Below are positions 6,205 to 12,482 of a stretch of DNA of 12,482 bases, in pieces. Within the stretch, counting starts at the first letter, position 1; each line of letters opens with the position of its first letter. The stretch lies in contig CAKRKK010000053.1 of the NCBI GenBank assembly GCA_934358235.1, positions 1 to 12,482 on the forward strand, read 5' to 3'. Under the pieces are notes generated by a model. The model was not told the origin of the DNA. It saw only the letters and a list, made by a program, of their open reading frames with translations, and did not search any database. The position numbers and the translations under genes were made by a program. Origin of the DNA: an uncultured Lachnospira sp. GTDB taxonomy: Bacteria > Bacillota > Clostridia > Lachnospirales > Lachnospiraceae.

Positions 6205-6780
6205 TTGGAAATTCAGATATTACATTGGTTTGAGGCTCTTCATAACCCAATAACTAATCCAATAATGTACGCTATAACCACCCTTGGCAATGCAGGAATA
6301 TTCTGGATTATATTAGCTGTTGCCATGTTACTTATATTACCTAAACAATATAAAAAGATTGGTCTTTCTATGGCGATAGCACTCATACTTTCACTCATCT
6401 TCTGTAATGGAATTATGAAGCATCTGTGGGCAAGACCTCGTGCCTTCTGGGTAGATGGTCAGAACTTTGTGATCAGCAACGAATTCGAGAATCTATACGG
6501 CATATTCCAGTCAATACACGATTACTCATTCCCTTCTGGTCACTCATCAGCATCCTTTGCTGCAGCCACTGCAATATTTATGTGGCGTAAAAAGGAGGGC
6601 ACCGCAGCACTTATACTTGCAGCACTTATAGCTCTATCAAGACTATACTTTACAGTACACTTTCCAACAGATGTAATAGTTGGAACATTAACAGGTATTA
6701 TATACGGCGTTGCCGCATACTTCATAACAAAGCTTCTTATGAAGAAAATACCAGCTATGGATAAAATCTTCAACAAATAA
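6205..6780 (+). CDS. PAP2-family membrane phosphatase (lipid (pyro)phosphatase)
   Basis: Integral-membrane acid phosphatase of the PAP2 superfamily, which hydrolyses lipid phosphates or pyrophosphates. With the TTG start at 6205 (AGGAGG at 6189-6194, 10 nt upstream) it has 191 residues. An ATG at 6052 in the same frame would add 51 residues overlapping the previous gene and lacks support. All three signature motifs are present: C1 MKHLWARPRAF (Lys72, Arg77, Pro78), C2 FPSGH (109-113) and C3 SRLYFTVHFPTD (Ser145, Arg146, His152, Asp156), set between about five hydrophobic segments. It could be an undecaprenyl-pyrophosphate phosphatase of the BcrC type, but substrate cannot be read from sequence. 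It follows the Tad-like operon by 82 bp and ends at a shared terminator. Confidence 0.88.
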   Translation: MEIQILHWFEALHNPITNPIMYAITTLGNAGIFWIILAVAMLLILPKQYKKIGLSMAIALILSLIFCNGIMKHLWARPRAFWVDGQNFVISNEFENLYGIFQSIHDYSFPSGHSSASFAAATAIFMWRKKEGTAALILAALIALSRLYFTVHFPTDVIVGTLTGIIYGVAAYFITKLLMKKIPAMDKIFNK

Positions 6781-6803
6781 TATTTATGGGATAAATATTG
6801 GAT

Positions 6804-6846
6804 AACACAGGGGGATTGAGTGTAGTGCACTCAATCCCCCTGTGTT
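6804..6846. terminator. Strong bidirectional terminator hairpin
   Basis: A perfect 19-bp inverted repeat (6804-6822 and 6828-6846) with a GC-rich run of five G:C pairs and a 5-nt loop. It lies between the convergent PAP2 (stop 6780) and lipoprotein (stop 6858) genes. The T-rich run after the stem is weak on both sides, but the length and perfection of the stem and its position make terminator the best call. Confidence 0.85.
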
Positions 6847-6857
6847 TCCCCTGTTAT

Positions 6858-7202
6858 TTAATTCTTTGTAAGCTCTGTATCCCCTGACGCGCTTGTGAGT
6901 GTTAAAGTCTTTCCTTTGTTGGATAACTTATATGTATAATCCTCTGTCTGCGTACCATCTAGTACCGTCTTATTAAGTGTAAGCTTATCTCCATCTACTG
7001 AATAAGTGACGTTTAACTGTATTCCACTTATAGACATCTGGCCTGTTCCGTCTTCATTGAAGGTAAAAGTAACATCATAACCTCCATTATTTCCCGTCCA
7101 GCTTCCCACTAGATTTGACTTCTTGCCATCCTTACAAGCTGCTAAGGTTAATAACAATGTTATAGTGGCAACACATATTACAAGTCTTTTTATTTTCTTC
7201 AT
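6858..7202 (-). CDS. Small lipoprotein with lipocalin-like domain
   Basis: 114-aa exported lipoprotein. The N-terminus is basic (MKKIKR), then hydrophobic, ending in the lipobox LAAC (20-23); Cys23 would be lipid-modified and become the mature N-terminus. The rest (about 30-114) is a small beta-rich domain: GSWTGNNGGYDVTFTFNEDGTG, YSVDGDKLTL and YKLSNKGKTLTLT. This resembles lipocalin-like/DUF5640-type domains of clostridial lipoproteins, in which a 'GxW' strand is followed by 'F..DGTG' and 'Y.v.gdkLtL' strands. GGAG lies 5 nt before the ATG. It is downstream of murF but separated by the 16-bp array, so co-transcription is uncertain. Function is unknown. Confidence 0.82.
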   Translation of the reverse strand: MKKIKRLVICVATITLLLTLAACKDGKKSNLVGSWTGNNGGYDVTFTFNEDGTGQMSISGIQLNVTYSVDGDKLTLNKTVLDGTQTEDYTYKLSNKGKTLTLTSASGDTELTKN

Positions 7203-7268
7203 CTTTACTCCATTCTGCCGTTGTTCGGCTTATAATATTCTGTCATTATTCTATCATTATCTTGTCAT

Positions 7269-7412
7269 TATTTTGATGATTCATCTTTTCTATGATTCAT
7301 CTTCTCTATAATTCATTATTTCGATGATTCATTATTTCTATGATTCATTATTTCTATGATTCATTATTTCTATGATTCATCTTTTCTACAATTCATCATT
7401 TCGATAATTCAT
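7269..7412 (-). repeat. 16-bp tandem repeat array, 9 units, overlapping the murF 3' end
   Basis: Read on the minus strand, nine 16-bp units with consensus ATGAATCATAGAAATA run from 7412 to 7269 with constant period. Unit 1 (7412-7397) lies inside murF and encodes most of its last codons (DELSK) and two bases of the TGA. Units in the middle (7343-7390) are nearly identical. Just beyond the array, 7243-7268, are three copies of an 11-bp motif (TCATTAT core at 7243, 7254 and 7265). The array occupies most of the gap between murF and the lipoprotein gene. Confidence 0.92.
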
Positions 7413-8796
7413 CGACTATCCTGCTAAATTCCATGCCATGTGATGCTTTCACAAGTATATTATCTCCTTGTTTAAGGAGGTCGCCTGCTGCCTCATTAAA
7501 AGCCTCTATTGTATCAAAGCTATGTATATCGCATTCATATGCATCATAATGAGCTTCCTTGTAATCCAATGCCCCCATTGCAATGTGTTTTGCCAGCTCT
7601 CCTATTGTTATAAGCACATCTATACTCTTTGTACCTATATACTGGCCAACATCATAATGAAGATTCTTTTCATTATCACCAAGCTCAAACATACTTCCTA
7701 ATATACATACTTTTCTGCCTAATGCCATATTAATAACATCAACGGATGCCTTCATTGAAACAGGATTAGCATTATAACAATCATCAATTATAGTATAAGC
7801 CTGCGTTTTTATTACATTATTTCTTCCAGCTATTGTCTTTAACTTCGCAATACCATTCTTAATCTGCTGGCTGCTAAGTCCAAGCGTGGCTCCAACACAG
7901 GCTGCTGCCAAAGCATTATATATCATATGATGTCCTGGTACAGGAACTGTTACTTCAAATGCTTTATCTGAATCTGAACACTTAAGGCCATTGATAACAA
8001 AGCTTGTTCCATCAAGTCCAAGATTATGTATATCACTTGCGTACACACCATCCTTGTAACTTATTCCGAATCTGACAGGTCTTTTTCCTTTAACCTCATC
8101 AATCGTTATAAGCTTATCATCATCACCATTAAGTATTGCGATTCCATCCGGTTTAAGATGGTTAAACATTTCTGTCTTAGCCTTTAAGATGCCATCCCTG
8201 CTCTTAAGATTCTCCAAATGACATAACCCTATATTAGTTATAACACCTATATCCGGCTGTGCAATCCTTGAAAGTCTTTCCATTTCCCCGAAGTCACTAA
8301 TTCCCATTTCCAGTACTGCTATCTCATCATCTTCTCTTAACCTGAATACTGTTAGTGGAAGACCTATTTCATTATTGAAGTTTCCCTGTGTTTTTAGCAC
8401 CCTGTACTTTTCTTCAAGAACATAGCTGATTGTTTCCTTCGTGCTGGTTTTTCCTACACTTCCGGTTATACCAACAACCTTTATATCAAGATTATTTCTG
8501 TAAAAAAGTGCAAGGTCCTTAAGTGCCTGAAGACTTGACTTGACTTTAATATAAGAATTCTTCTGTCCAGGAAGCTCTCTTTCTGATATAACACATAGTG
8601 CACCAGCATCATAGCAGCTATCAATATATCTGTGTCCATCTGTACGTTCTCCGCATATAGCAATAAACAGACCGCCCTTTGACACCTTTCTGCTATCTAT
8701 CGTTATATCTGTAATTTCCTTATCCAGATTATCCTCACTACCATAATAAGTGCCCCCGCAGGCTTTAGTCATGGCTCTTAATGTCATTTTGTGCAT
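7396..8796 (-). CDS. murF: UDP-N-acetylmuramoyl-tripeptide--D-alanyl-D-alanine ligase (MurF)
   Basis: Cytoplasmic ATP-dependent Mur ligase that adds D-Ala-D-Ala to the UDP-MurNAc-tripeptide, the last soluble step of peptidoglycan precursor synthesis. At 466 aa it has normal length. It shows the N-terminal substrate domain with ITDITIDSRKVSKGGLFIAICGERTDGH (27-55 region), the Mur ligase P-loop TGSVGKTSTK (111-120), NFNNEIGLPLT (139-149), the acidic VLEMGISDFGEM (161-172), ITNIGLCHLE with ILKAKTEMF (carbamylated Lys region) and, near the end, the DDCYNANPVSM segment typical of MurF. The start at 8796 has GGAGAG 7 nt upstream; an ATG at 8811 adds five residues but lacks a ribosome site. It lies 45 bp after ddl on the same strand, so the two are probably co-transcribed. 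Confidence 0.96.
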   Translation of the reverse strand: MHKMTLRAMTKACGGTYYGSEDNLDKEITDITIDSRKVSKGGLFIAICGERTDGHRYIDSCYDAGALCVISERELPGQKNSYIKVKSSLQALKDLALFYRNNLDIKVVGITGSVGKTSTKETISYVLEEKYRVLKTQGNFNNEIGLPLTVFRLREDDEIAVLEMGISDFGEMERLSRIAQPDIGVITNIGLCHLENLKSRDGILKAKTEMFNHLKPDGIAILNGDDDKLITIDEVKGKRPVRFGISYKDGVYASDIHNLGLDGTSFVINGLKCSDSDKAFEVTVPVPGHHMIYNALAAACVGATLGLSSQQIKNGIAKLKTIAGRNNVIKTQAYTIIDDCYNANPVSMKASVDVINMALGRKVCILGSMFELGDNEKNLHYDVGQYIGTKSIDVLITIGELAKHIAMGALDYKEAHYDAYECDIHSFDTIEAFNEAAGDLLKQGDNILVKASHGMEFSRIVDELSK

Positions 8797-8841
8797 ACTG
8801 TTACTCTCCATATTATAACTAATCAGTTATCTAATTATCAA

Positions 8842-9876
8842 TTATTCATATCTTCTAAGAGATATTTCTACTATCTTTTCTGTAAGCTCATCATATGATA
8901 TACCTGCTGCCTGTGCCTCCTGTGGCAGAAGACTTGTAGCTGTCATTCCAGGAAGTGTATTAATCTCAAGACAGTATATATTTCCATCCTCTGTAAGTAG
9001 CTGGTCTACTCTTGCATATGTAGTTACACCTGCAGCTTCACACGCTTTCTCTGCCCATCTTTGCATTCTTACGGATACTTCCTTTGGAAGAATGGCAGGA
9101 CAGGTTTCTTTAGTTGCCCCCGCCTTATACTTATTCTTATAATCATAGAAGCCCTCAAGTGGTTCTATTTCGATAACTGGAAGTGCCTTACCATCAAGCA
9201 CTCCTACTGAGAACTCCCTGCCCTTTATATATTCTTCAACAAGTATATTATCTTCATAGGAAAATGCTTCCGTCAAAGCATTCTTGAATTCTATTTCATT
9301 GGATACAATCGATACACCAACGCTTGAACCACCACAGCATGGCTTAACAACACATGGATATGGAACGTATTCTATCTTGTGGCCCTTCTTAAGTGCCACA
9401 CCCTTTGGCATAGGAATTCCGTCTGGTACTAACACCTTCTTAGTAAGCTCCTTGCTCATCGATACCGCACTGCTTATATAATCTGTTCCTGTGTACTTTA
9501 TTCCCATAAGCTCGAATGCTGCCTGTATCTTTCCATCCTCACCATTGCTTCCGTGAAGTCCCATAAATACAATATCTGCCTTAGAGCAAAGTGCCAATAC
9601 ATTATTACCAAAAAATCCCTTACCCTTCTTCTTTCTGTCAGCAAGTTCATCCTCAATATTAATGTCATTCTTTTTCATAACATCAGCTATTTTTTCAAGG
9701 TCACTGCTATTATATTCAAAAAAGCTTTCAACAGCCTTATCCTCTATTCCAAAAAATACATCTATAATATTAGCATTATGGCCATTTCTTCTAAGTGATT
9801 CACATACCTTGACACTTGTCATTATTGAAATATCTCTTTCTGTACTCGTGCCCCCGGCTAATACTACTATGTTCAT
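8842..9876 (-). CDS. ddl: D-alanine--D-alanine ligase
   Basis: ATP-grasp ligase that joins two D-Ala to the dipeptide used by the adjacent MurF. The ATG at 9876 is chosen because GGAGG lies 6 nt upstream; the TTG at 9882 would abut that site. The 344-aa chain shows LAGGTSTERDIS (6-17), HGSNGEDG (108-115), the ATP-grasp KPCCGGSSVGV (178-188), EEYIKGREFSVGV (214-226), the metal/ATP region RVDQLLTEDG (289-298) and EINTLPGMTATSL (304-316). The YDYKNKY segment (244-250) keeps the Tyr of D-Ala-D-Ala ligases rather than the Phe of D-Ala-D-lactate ligases, so normal D-Ala-D-Ala ends are expected. An insertion-like Lys-rich stretch (81-88, DRKKKGKG) precedes the HGSNGEDG loop. Confidence 0.97.
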   Translation of the reverse strand: MNIVVLAGGTSTERDISIMTSVKVCESLRRNGHNANIIDVFFGIEDKAVESFFEYNSSDLEKIADVMKKNDINIEDELADRKKKGKGFFGNNVLALCSKADIVFMGLHGSNGEDGKIQAAFELMGIKYTGTDYISSAVSMSKELTKKVLVPDGIPMPKGVALKKGHKIEYVPYPCVVKPCCGGSSVGVSIVSNEIEFKNALTEAFSYEDNILVEEYIKGREFSVGVLDGKALPVIEIEPLEGFYDYKNKYKAGATKETCPAILPKEVSVRMQRWAEKACEAAGVTTYARVDQLLTEDGNIYCLEINTLPGMTATSLLPQEAQAAGISYDELTEKIVEISLRRYE

Positions 9877-9958
9877 AAACAACCTCCATCATCACATAAA
9901 TGTGACTATTCCTCATTATTATGCTTCTTATAAAGGACCTGCGTCCATTACCGCGTAA

Positions 9959-9987
9959 ATAATAGCACTTATTAACAACTTATGCAA
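9959..9987 (-). promoter_or_regulatory. Predicted promoter of ddl-murF
   Basis: On the minus strand TTGCAT (9987-9982, 3/6 to TTGACA) and TATTAT (9964-9959, 5/6 to TATAAT) are 17 bp apart, giving a leader of about 75 nt. The -35 is weak, so an activator or another upstream start is possible. The cluster of DnaA-box-like sites lies 22 bp upstream. Confidence 0.35.
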
Positions 9988-10009
9988 TCAGTATTATATT
10001 TAGTCTGAT

Positions 10010-10051
10010 TTATTCACAACTTTTTCCACAATATCCACATAGTTATGCACA
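10010..10051 (+). promoter_or_regulatory. Cluster of four DnaA-box-like 9-mers
   Basis: TTATTCACA (10010-10018), TTTTCCACA (10022-10030), ATATCCACA (10031-10039) and TTATGCACA (10043-10051) are all in one orientation within 42 bp. Three fit TTWTNCACA; the fourth differs at its first base. The rest of the 467-bp gap between the DUF1653 gene and ddl is AT-rich with no credible gene, apart from the ddl promoter and the 12-bp array at its other end. Such clusters can be DnaA-binding regulatory or titration sites outside oriC. In AT-rich DNA some of these matches may be chance. Confidence 0.45.
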
Positions 10052-10242
10052 TTTTAAGTGAATTGAAAAATTTGTGTTATATTTTTTATTTTCGTGCATA
10101 TATTATGCGAATTATCTGACAATTATACCGTATATGACACATCCTCATTTATATTATCTGAATAGTTTGTAATTAATCAACTTATAATATATTAATAATG
10201 TGTTAAACGGCAGCTTATAAAAATGCTTATAATTAAGCTTAC

Positions 10243-10338
10243 AAATATACTGATAAATATGTTGATAACTATTCTTATACATATGTTGATAACTATGCTG
10301 CTAAATATATTGCTAACTATACTAATAAATATGTTGAT
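10243..10338 (-). repeat. 12-bp tandem repeat array, 8 units, 3' of the DUF1653 gene
   Basis: Eight contiguous 12-bp units (plus-strand form AAATATGTTGAT, alternating with AACTATNCTNAT in a 24-bp pattern) run from 10243 to 10338. Two or three degraded units extend to about 10219 on the far side. On the gene side a degraded unit covers 10339-10350 and includes the DUF1653 stop codon (10344-10346). The plus-strand frame through the array is open, but it is leucine/isoleucine-rich low complexity, antisense to the gene, and has no ribosome site. Confidence 0.85.
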
Positions 10339-10343
10339 AACAC

Positions 10344-10973
10344 TTACTGTCTTAATCTTAAGCCTTCATACTTCGTATGTGCTAACAGACACTTTCTTAA
10401 TGAATTATATCTTTCGGTCATATCTCCTTCTGGAACTGCCACCTCTATCGACTCCGCCATTATGTCTATAAGCCCGTCATTAAGCTCTCCCCTCATAGAC
10501 GTAAGAATATCTAACTTTTCTTTATAATCATACGCATCTAAAAATCTGATAAGCTTACTATCTTCCTGCTTATCCGTACTTTCCTGTTGGCTTATATCTG
10601 CTTCTGATACTGCATCTGTTACTTTGCCTGTTGCCGCTTCTGATACTATGTCTGTATTATTTTCACCTGTTACAGGACTGTTTGCTCTAGCAGAGCCTTC
10701 TTCATTATCAGTACTAATATCTTCTAATGCTTCACCTGTTTTAATATCTATTAGCTCGAATCTGTATTTCTGCTCTACATCAGGATACTTTACATGGTCA
10801 ACCTCACTAATAAACATATCATATGGCCTTACATACATCTCATATTCGCCATAAAGCCCCTGATATATAACCATTTTTTCCTTGGTTTCTGAATGTATTG
10901 CTATCCCCTTCACCTGATATAGTTTATCCTTGAAATGTCTGTAAAATCCATTAATTACCAACTGTCTTTCCAT
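10344..10973 (-). CDS. DUF1653-domain protein with extended C-terminal domain
   Basis: The N-terminal part (about 9-72) matches the DUF1653 domain well: GFYRHFKDKLYQVKGIAIHSET, then MVIYQGLYGEYEMYVRPYDMF and a closing RFE. This is a small beta-rich domain of unknown function, usually about 65-75 aa long on its own. Here it is followed by an acidic low-complexity linker (about 83-140) and a C-terminal helical domain (about 141-209, LIRFLDAYDYKEKLDIL...YNSLRKCLLAHTKYEGLRLR). The linker holds an imperfect 12-residue repeat, TD[IA]VSEA at 107-113 and 119-125, which is a 36-bp DNA duplication. GGAGGTG lies about 12 nt before the ATG. It has its own promoter and is divergent from the PHP gene. No function is assigned. 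Confidence 0.85.
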   Translation of the reverse strand: MERQLVINGFYRHFKDKLYQVKGIAIHSETKEKMVIYQGLYGEYEMYVRPYDMFISEVDHVKYPDVEQKYRFELIDIKTGEALEDISTDNEEGSARANSPVTGENNTDIVSEAATGKVTDAVSEADISQQESTDKQEDSKLIRFLDAYDYKEKLDILTSMRGELNDGLIDIMAESIEVAVPEGDMTERYNSLRKCLLAHTKYEGLRLRQ

Positions 10974-10998
10974 AAGCTAATAACACCTCCATCTATTT

Positions 10999-11027
10999 AT
11001 TTTACCCCACAATTGTTCTTATTACAA
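10999..11027 (-). promoter_or_regulatory. Predicted promoter of the DUF1653 gene
   Basis: On the minus strand TTGTAA (11027-11022) and TAAAAT (11004-10999) are 17 bp apart. The predicted start near 10992 leaves a ~19-nt leader that just includes the GGAGG at 10990-10986, a compact and consistent arrangement. Confidence 0.45.
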
Positions 11028-11091
11028 TCACATTAGTTTACCTGATTATATAAAATTATATAAAATCATCGCATTTTCGACTAAGTTCCAT

Positions 11092-11185
11092 TATAATAAT
11101 GTAGGTTACAAAAGTATAAATTGCGTTTGTGCTCGCATAAATAAGTAATACAAAGTGCATAACACCATTACGTGCAAAATTGCAC
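11092..11185 (+). promoter_or_regulatory. Possible promoter region of the PHP gene with a small dyad
   Basis: A perfect TATAAT is present at 11092-11097 but no good -35 lies 16-18 bp upstream (best TCGCAT). Downstream, GTGCAA-AA-TTGCAC (11172-11185) is a perfect 6-bp inverted repeat about 7 bp before the GAGGA ribosome site (11192-11196). It could be an operator or a small hairpin affecting translation. Evidence is limited to these motifs. Confidence 0.3.
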
Positions 11186-11202
11186 AGAAATGAGGATTAT
11201 TA

Positions 11203-12051
11203 ATGAAAAAGATAGATTTACATGTTCACTCTACATATTCTGACGGAACTAACACCCCGGCAGAGCTTATAGAATTAGCTAAAGAAGAGGGCTTAAGCGC
11301 AATAGCGCTTACAGACCACGATACACTTGACGGAATTCCAGATGCACTTAATGCTGCAAAAAGCGAACCCGTACAATTAATTCCCGGTGTTGAGCTAAGC
11401 ACTAATTTCAACAATACAGAGGTGCATATCGTTGGTCTTTTTATAGATTACAAAAATCCACAGATTAATGAATATCTTGAGGTGCAGCGCCAATCCCGCA
11501 TAGACCGCAATATCCAGATGTGCCAGAAATTCTGTGATATCGGTATCGACATCACATATGAGAAAATGTGTGAGCTCTATCCGGATGCTGTTATTACAAG
11601 AGCTCATTTTGCAGATTATCTTGTTAAGAACAAATATACCGGTGACAGAAATGAGGCTTTTGACCGTTATCTGTCACCCGGAAAGCCATGTTATGTAAGC
11701 AGGCACAAGGTTGATCCAGCGCAGGCTATTGATGTAATTCATAAGGCCTGTGGTGTAGCAATATTGGCACATCCAATTCTGTATCACTTGGGAAAGGAGC
11801 AGATGAATGCCCTTCTTAATCACGTATGTGATGCCGGCATTGATGGTATTGAAGCTATATATTCAACCTATAAGCCTGCTGACGAACGCTATATAAGAAA
11901 GCTGGCTGGTGAACGCGGGCTTCTTATATCGGGAGGTTCCGATTATCATGGTGCTAACAAGCCTAATATAAAGCTTGGACGTGGTCTTGGACACCTGTTC
12001 ATCCCTTATGAGGTGCTGGAGAATTTATCTAAGAAGGCTGATAATCTGTGA
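11203..12051 (+). CDS. PHP-domain metal-dependent phosphoesterase (TrpH/YciV-like)
   Basis: PHP-fold hydrolase of 282 aa; members of this group act on nucleotides such as 3',5'-bisphosphates or short RNA ends. All metal ligand motifs are visible: DLHVHSTYSDGT (5-16; His7, His9, Asp14), LTDHDT (36-41; Asp38, His39), PGVELS (61-66; Glu64), EVHIVG (73-78; His75), TRAHFA (132-137; His135), LAHP (188-191; His190) and GGSDYHG (244-250; Asp247, His249). The length is that of the stand-alone enzyme, and the family's usual inserted domain lies between about 85 and 175. GAGGA lies 6 nt before the ATG. The gene stands alone, divergent from the DUF1653 gene and convergent with the reductase gene. Family is certain; exact substrate is inference. 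Confidence 0.93.
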   Translation: MKKIDLHVHSTYSDGTNTPAELIELAKEEGLSAIALTDHDTLDGIPDALNAAKSEPVQLIPGVELSTNFNNTEVHIVGLFIDYKNPQINEYLEVQRQSRIDRNIQMCQKFCDIGIDITYEKMCELYPDAVITRAHFADYLVKNKYTGDRNEAFDRYLSPGKPCYVSRHKVDPAQAIDVIHKACGVAILAHPILYHLGKEQMNALLNHVCDAGIDGIEAIYSTYKPADERYIRKLAGERGLLISGGSDYHGANKPNIKLGRGLGHLFIPYEVLENLSKKADNL

Positions 12052-12059
12052 TTATCAGC
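12037..12059 (+). terminator. Hairpin across the PHP stop codon
   Basis: A perfect 10-bp inverted repeat, GCTGATAATC (12037-12046) and GATTATCAGC (12050-12059), with a 3-nt loop that contains the first base of the TGA stop (12049-12051). There is no T-run after it. A second, weak 5-bp hairpin GGTAA/TTACC followed by TTTT lies at 12116-12132. Together they could end the PHP transcript. Confidence 0.5.
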
Positions 12060-12060
12060 A

Positions 12061-12126
12061 GCAAATACATCACAGTAAATACATCACAATAAATACATCA
12101 CAGTAAATACATCACGGTAAATATTA
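12061..12126 (+). repeat. 14-bp tandem repeat, 4 full units plus a part
   Basis: Units of about GTAAATACATCACA start at 12061, 12075, 12089 and 12103, and a partial unit runs from 12117. They differ from each other at only one or two bases. The array starts 9 bp after the PHP stop codon and directly after the hairpin there. It is unrelated in sequence to the other 14-bp array at 1873. Confidence 0.88.
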
Positions 12127-12158
12127 CCTTTTACATAAGCTTCCATTTGCAACCTCTT

Positions 12159-12482
12159 TTATACGTGATACTGTTTTGCTTTTTCCAGAAATTCAGTCAC
12201 CGCTTTTCCTGTATCTCGTGCTGTTGCATAAGTATGTCCGGTATCTAATGATGTAATTTGCTTCATTTCATCTTCTAATAAAGTAAAATCAAAAATATCC
12301 AGATTTTCTTTCATTCTTACCGGATTTGCTGACTTTACAACAGGAACTATGCCTCTTTGCACAAGCCATCTTAAAACAATCTGTGCCACGGATTTCTGAT
12401 GATTCTGTGCAATTTCACATAATATTTCATTTGTAAAAAGATCTTCTTTTCCTGCAGCAAGCGGTGACCATGCCTGCATCAG
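12159..12482 (-). CDS. Aldo/keto reductase, C-terminal part (runs off right edge)
   Basis: The last 107 residues of an NADPH-dependent aldo/keto reductase; the start lies beyond the window. Visible family features are QAWSPLAAGK near the fragment's N-terminus (the strand-7 region of the barrel), SVAQIVLRWLVQRGIVPVVKSANPVRMKENLDIFDF with the NADP-phosphate-binding Lys-Ser motif (KSANPxRMKEN), and the closing helix. The natural C-terminus is present and ends at a TAA at 12159. An internal ATG is not the real start because the frame is open to the edge. The physiological substrate cannot be inferred. It converges with the PHP gene. Confidence 0.93.
   Translation of the reverse strand: MMQAWSPLAAGKEDLFTNEILCEIAQNHQKSVAQIVLRWLVQRGIVPVVKSANPVRMKENLDIFDFTLLEDEMKQITSLDTGHTYATARDTGKAVTEFLEKAKQYHV

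Noticed and set aside
10010..10051. Chromosomal replication origin
   Set aside because: There is no dnaA, dnaN, rpmH or gyrase gene nearby, and only four imperfect boxes. It is better treated as a possible DnaA-box cluster.
10223..10471. 82-residue Leu/Ile-rich ORF on the plus strand
   Set aside because: It is formed by the 12-bp array and then runs antisense into the DUF1653 gene, with no ribosome site.

Overview
The window is AT-rich bacterial DNA with strong Shine-Dalgarno sites and short intergenic promoters. It reads like a low-GC Gram-positive of the class Clostridia, most likely Lachnospiraceae. That placement is inference from protein character: a phosphoketolase, a DUF1653 protein with a clostridial-style C-terminal extension, and a compact Tad-type locus with tiny leaderless proteins. 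No rRNA, tRNA, CRISPR array or transposase was seen.

Layout. 1-1174 (minus) is the N-terminal half of a phosphoketolase running off the left edge. A 513-bp divergent intergenic region holds a good promoter for each side and an operator-like dyad. 1688-6122 (plus) is a Tad/type IV filament-like operon. It encodes a 57-aa pilin-like peptide, a CpaF-type ATPase, a double-length TadB/TadC-type membrane platform protein, two more tiny hydrophobic peptides (34 and 46 aa) and two single-pass pseudopilin-like proteins (125 and 130 aa). A PAP2 phosphatase gene (6205-6780) follows on the same strand and ends at a strong 19-bp hairpin terminator shared with the convergent genes. The minus-strand block from 10973 down to 6858 encodes a DUF1653 protein, Ddl (D-Ala-D-Ala ligase), MurF and a small lipoprotein. 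A PHP-domain phosphoesterase (11203-12051, plus) and the C-terminal third of an aldo/keto reductase (minus, running off the right edge) close the window.

Function. Ddl and MurF are consecutive steps of peptidoglycan precursor synthesis: Ddl makes D-Ala-D-Ala and MurF adds it to UDP-MurNAc-tripeptide. The PAP2 enzyme may act on a lipid pyrophosphate, possibly the undecaprenyl carrier, which would fit this theme but is not shown. The Tad-like operon has the energy module (ATPase), the platform and several candidate filament subunits. There is no prepilin peptidase, outer-membrane secretin or TadZ in the window, and four of the five candidate subunits begin without a leader peptide.

The most unusual structural feature is a set of six AT-rich short tandem-repeat arrays with unit lengths 14, 15, 9, 16, 12 and 14 bp and unrelated units. 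All sit directly 3' of a gene's stop codon. Three include the stop codon itself; in the 9-bp array the unit is in phase with the last two sense codons plus stop of the gene before it, so it forms a ladder of in-frame stop codons.
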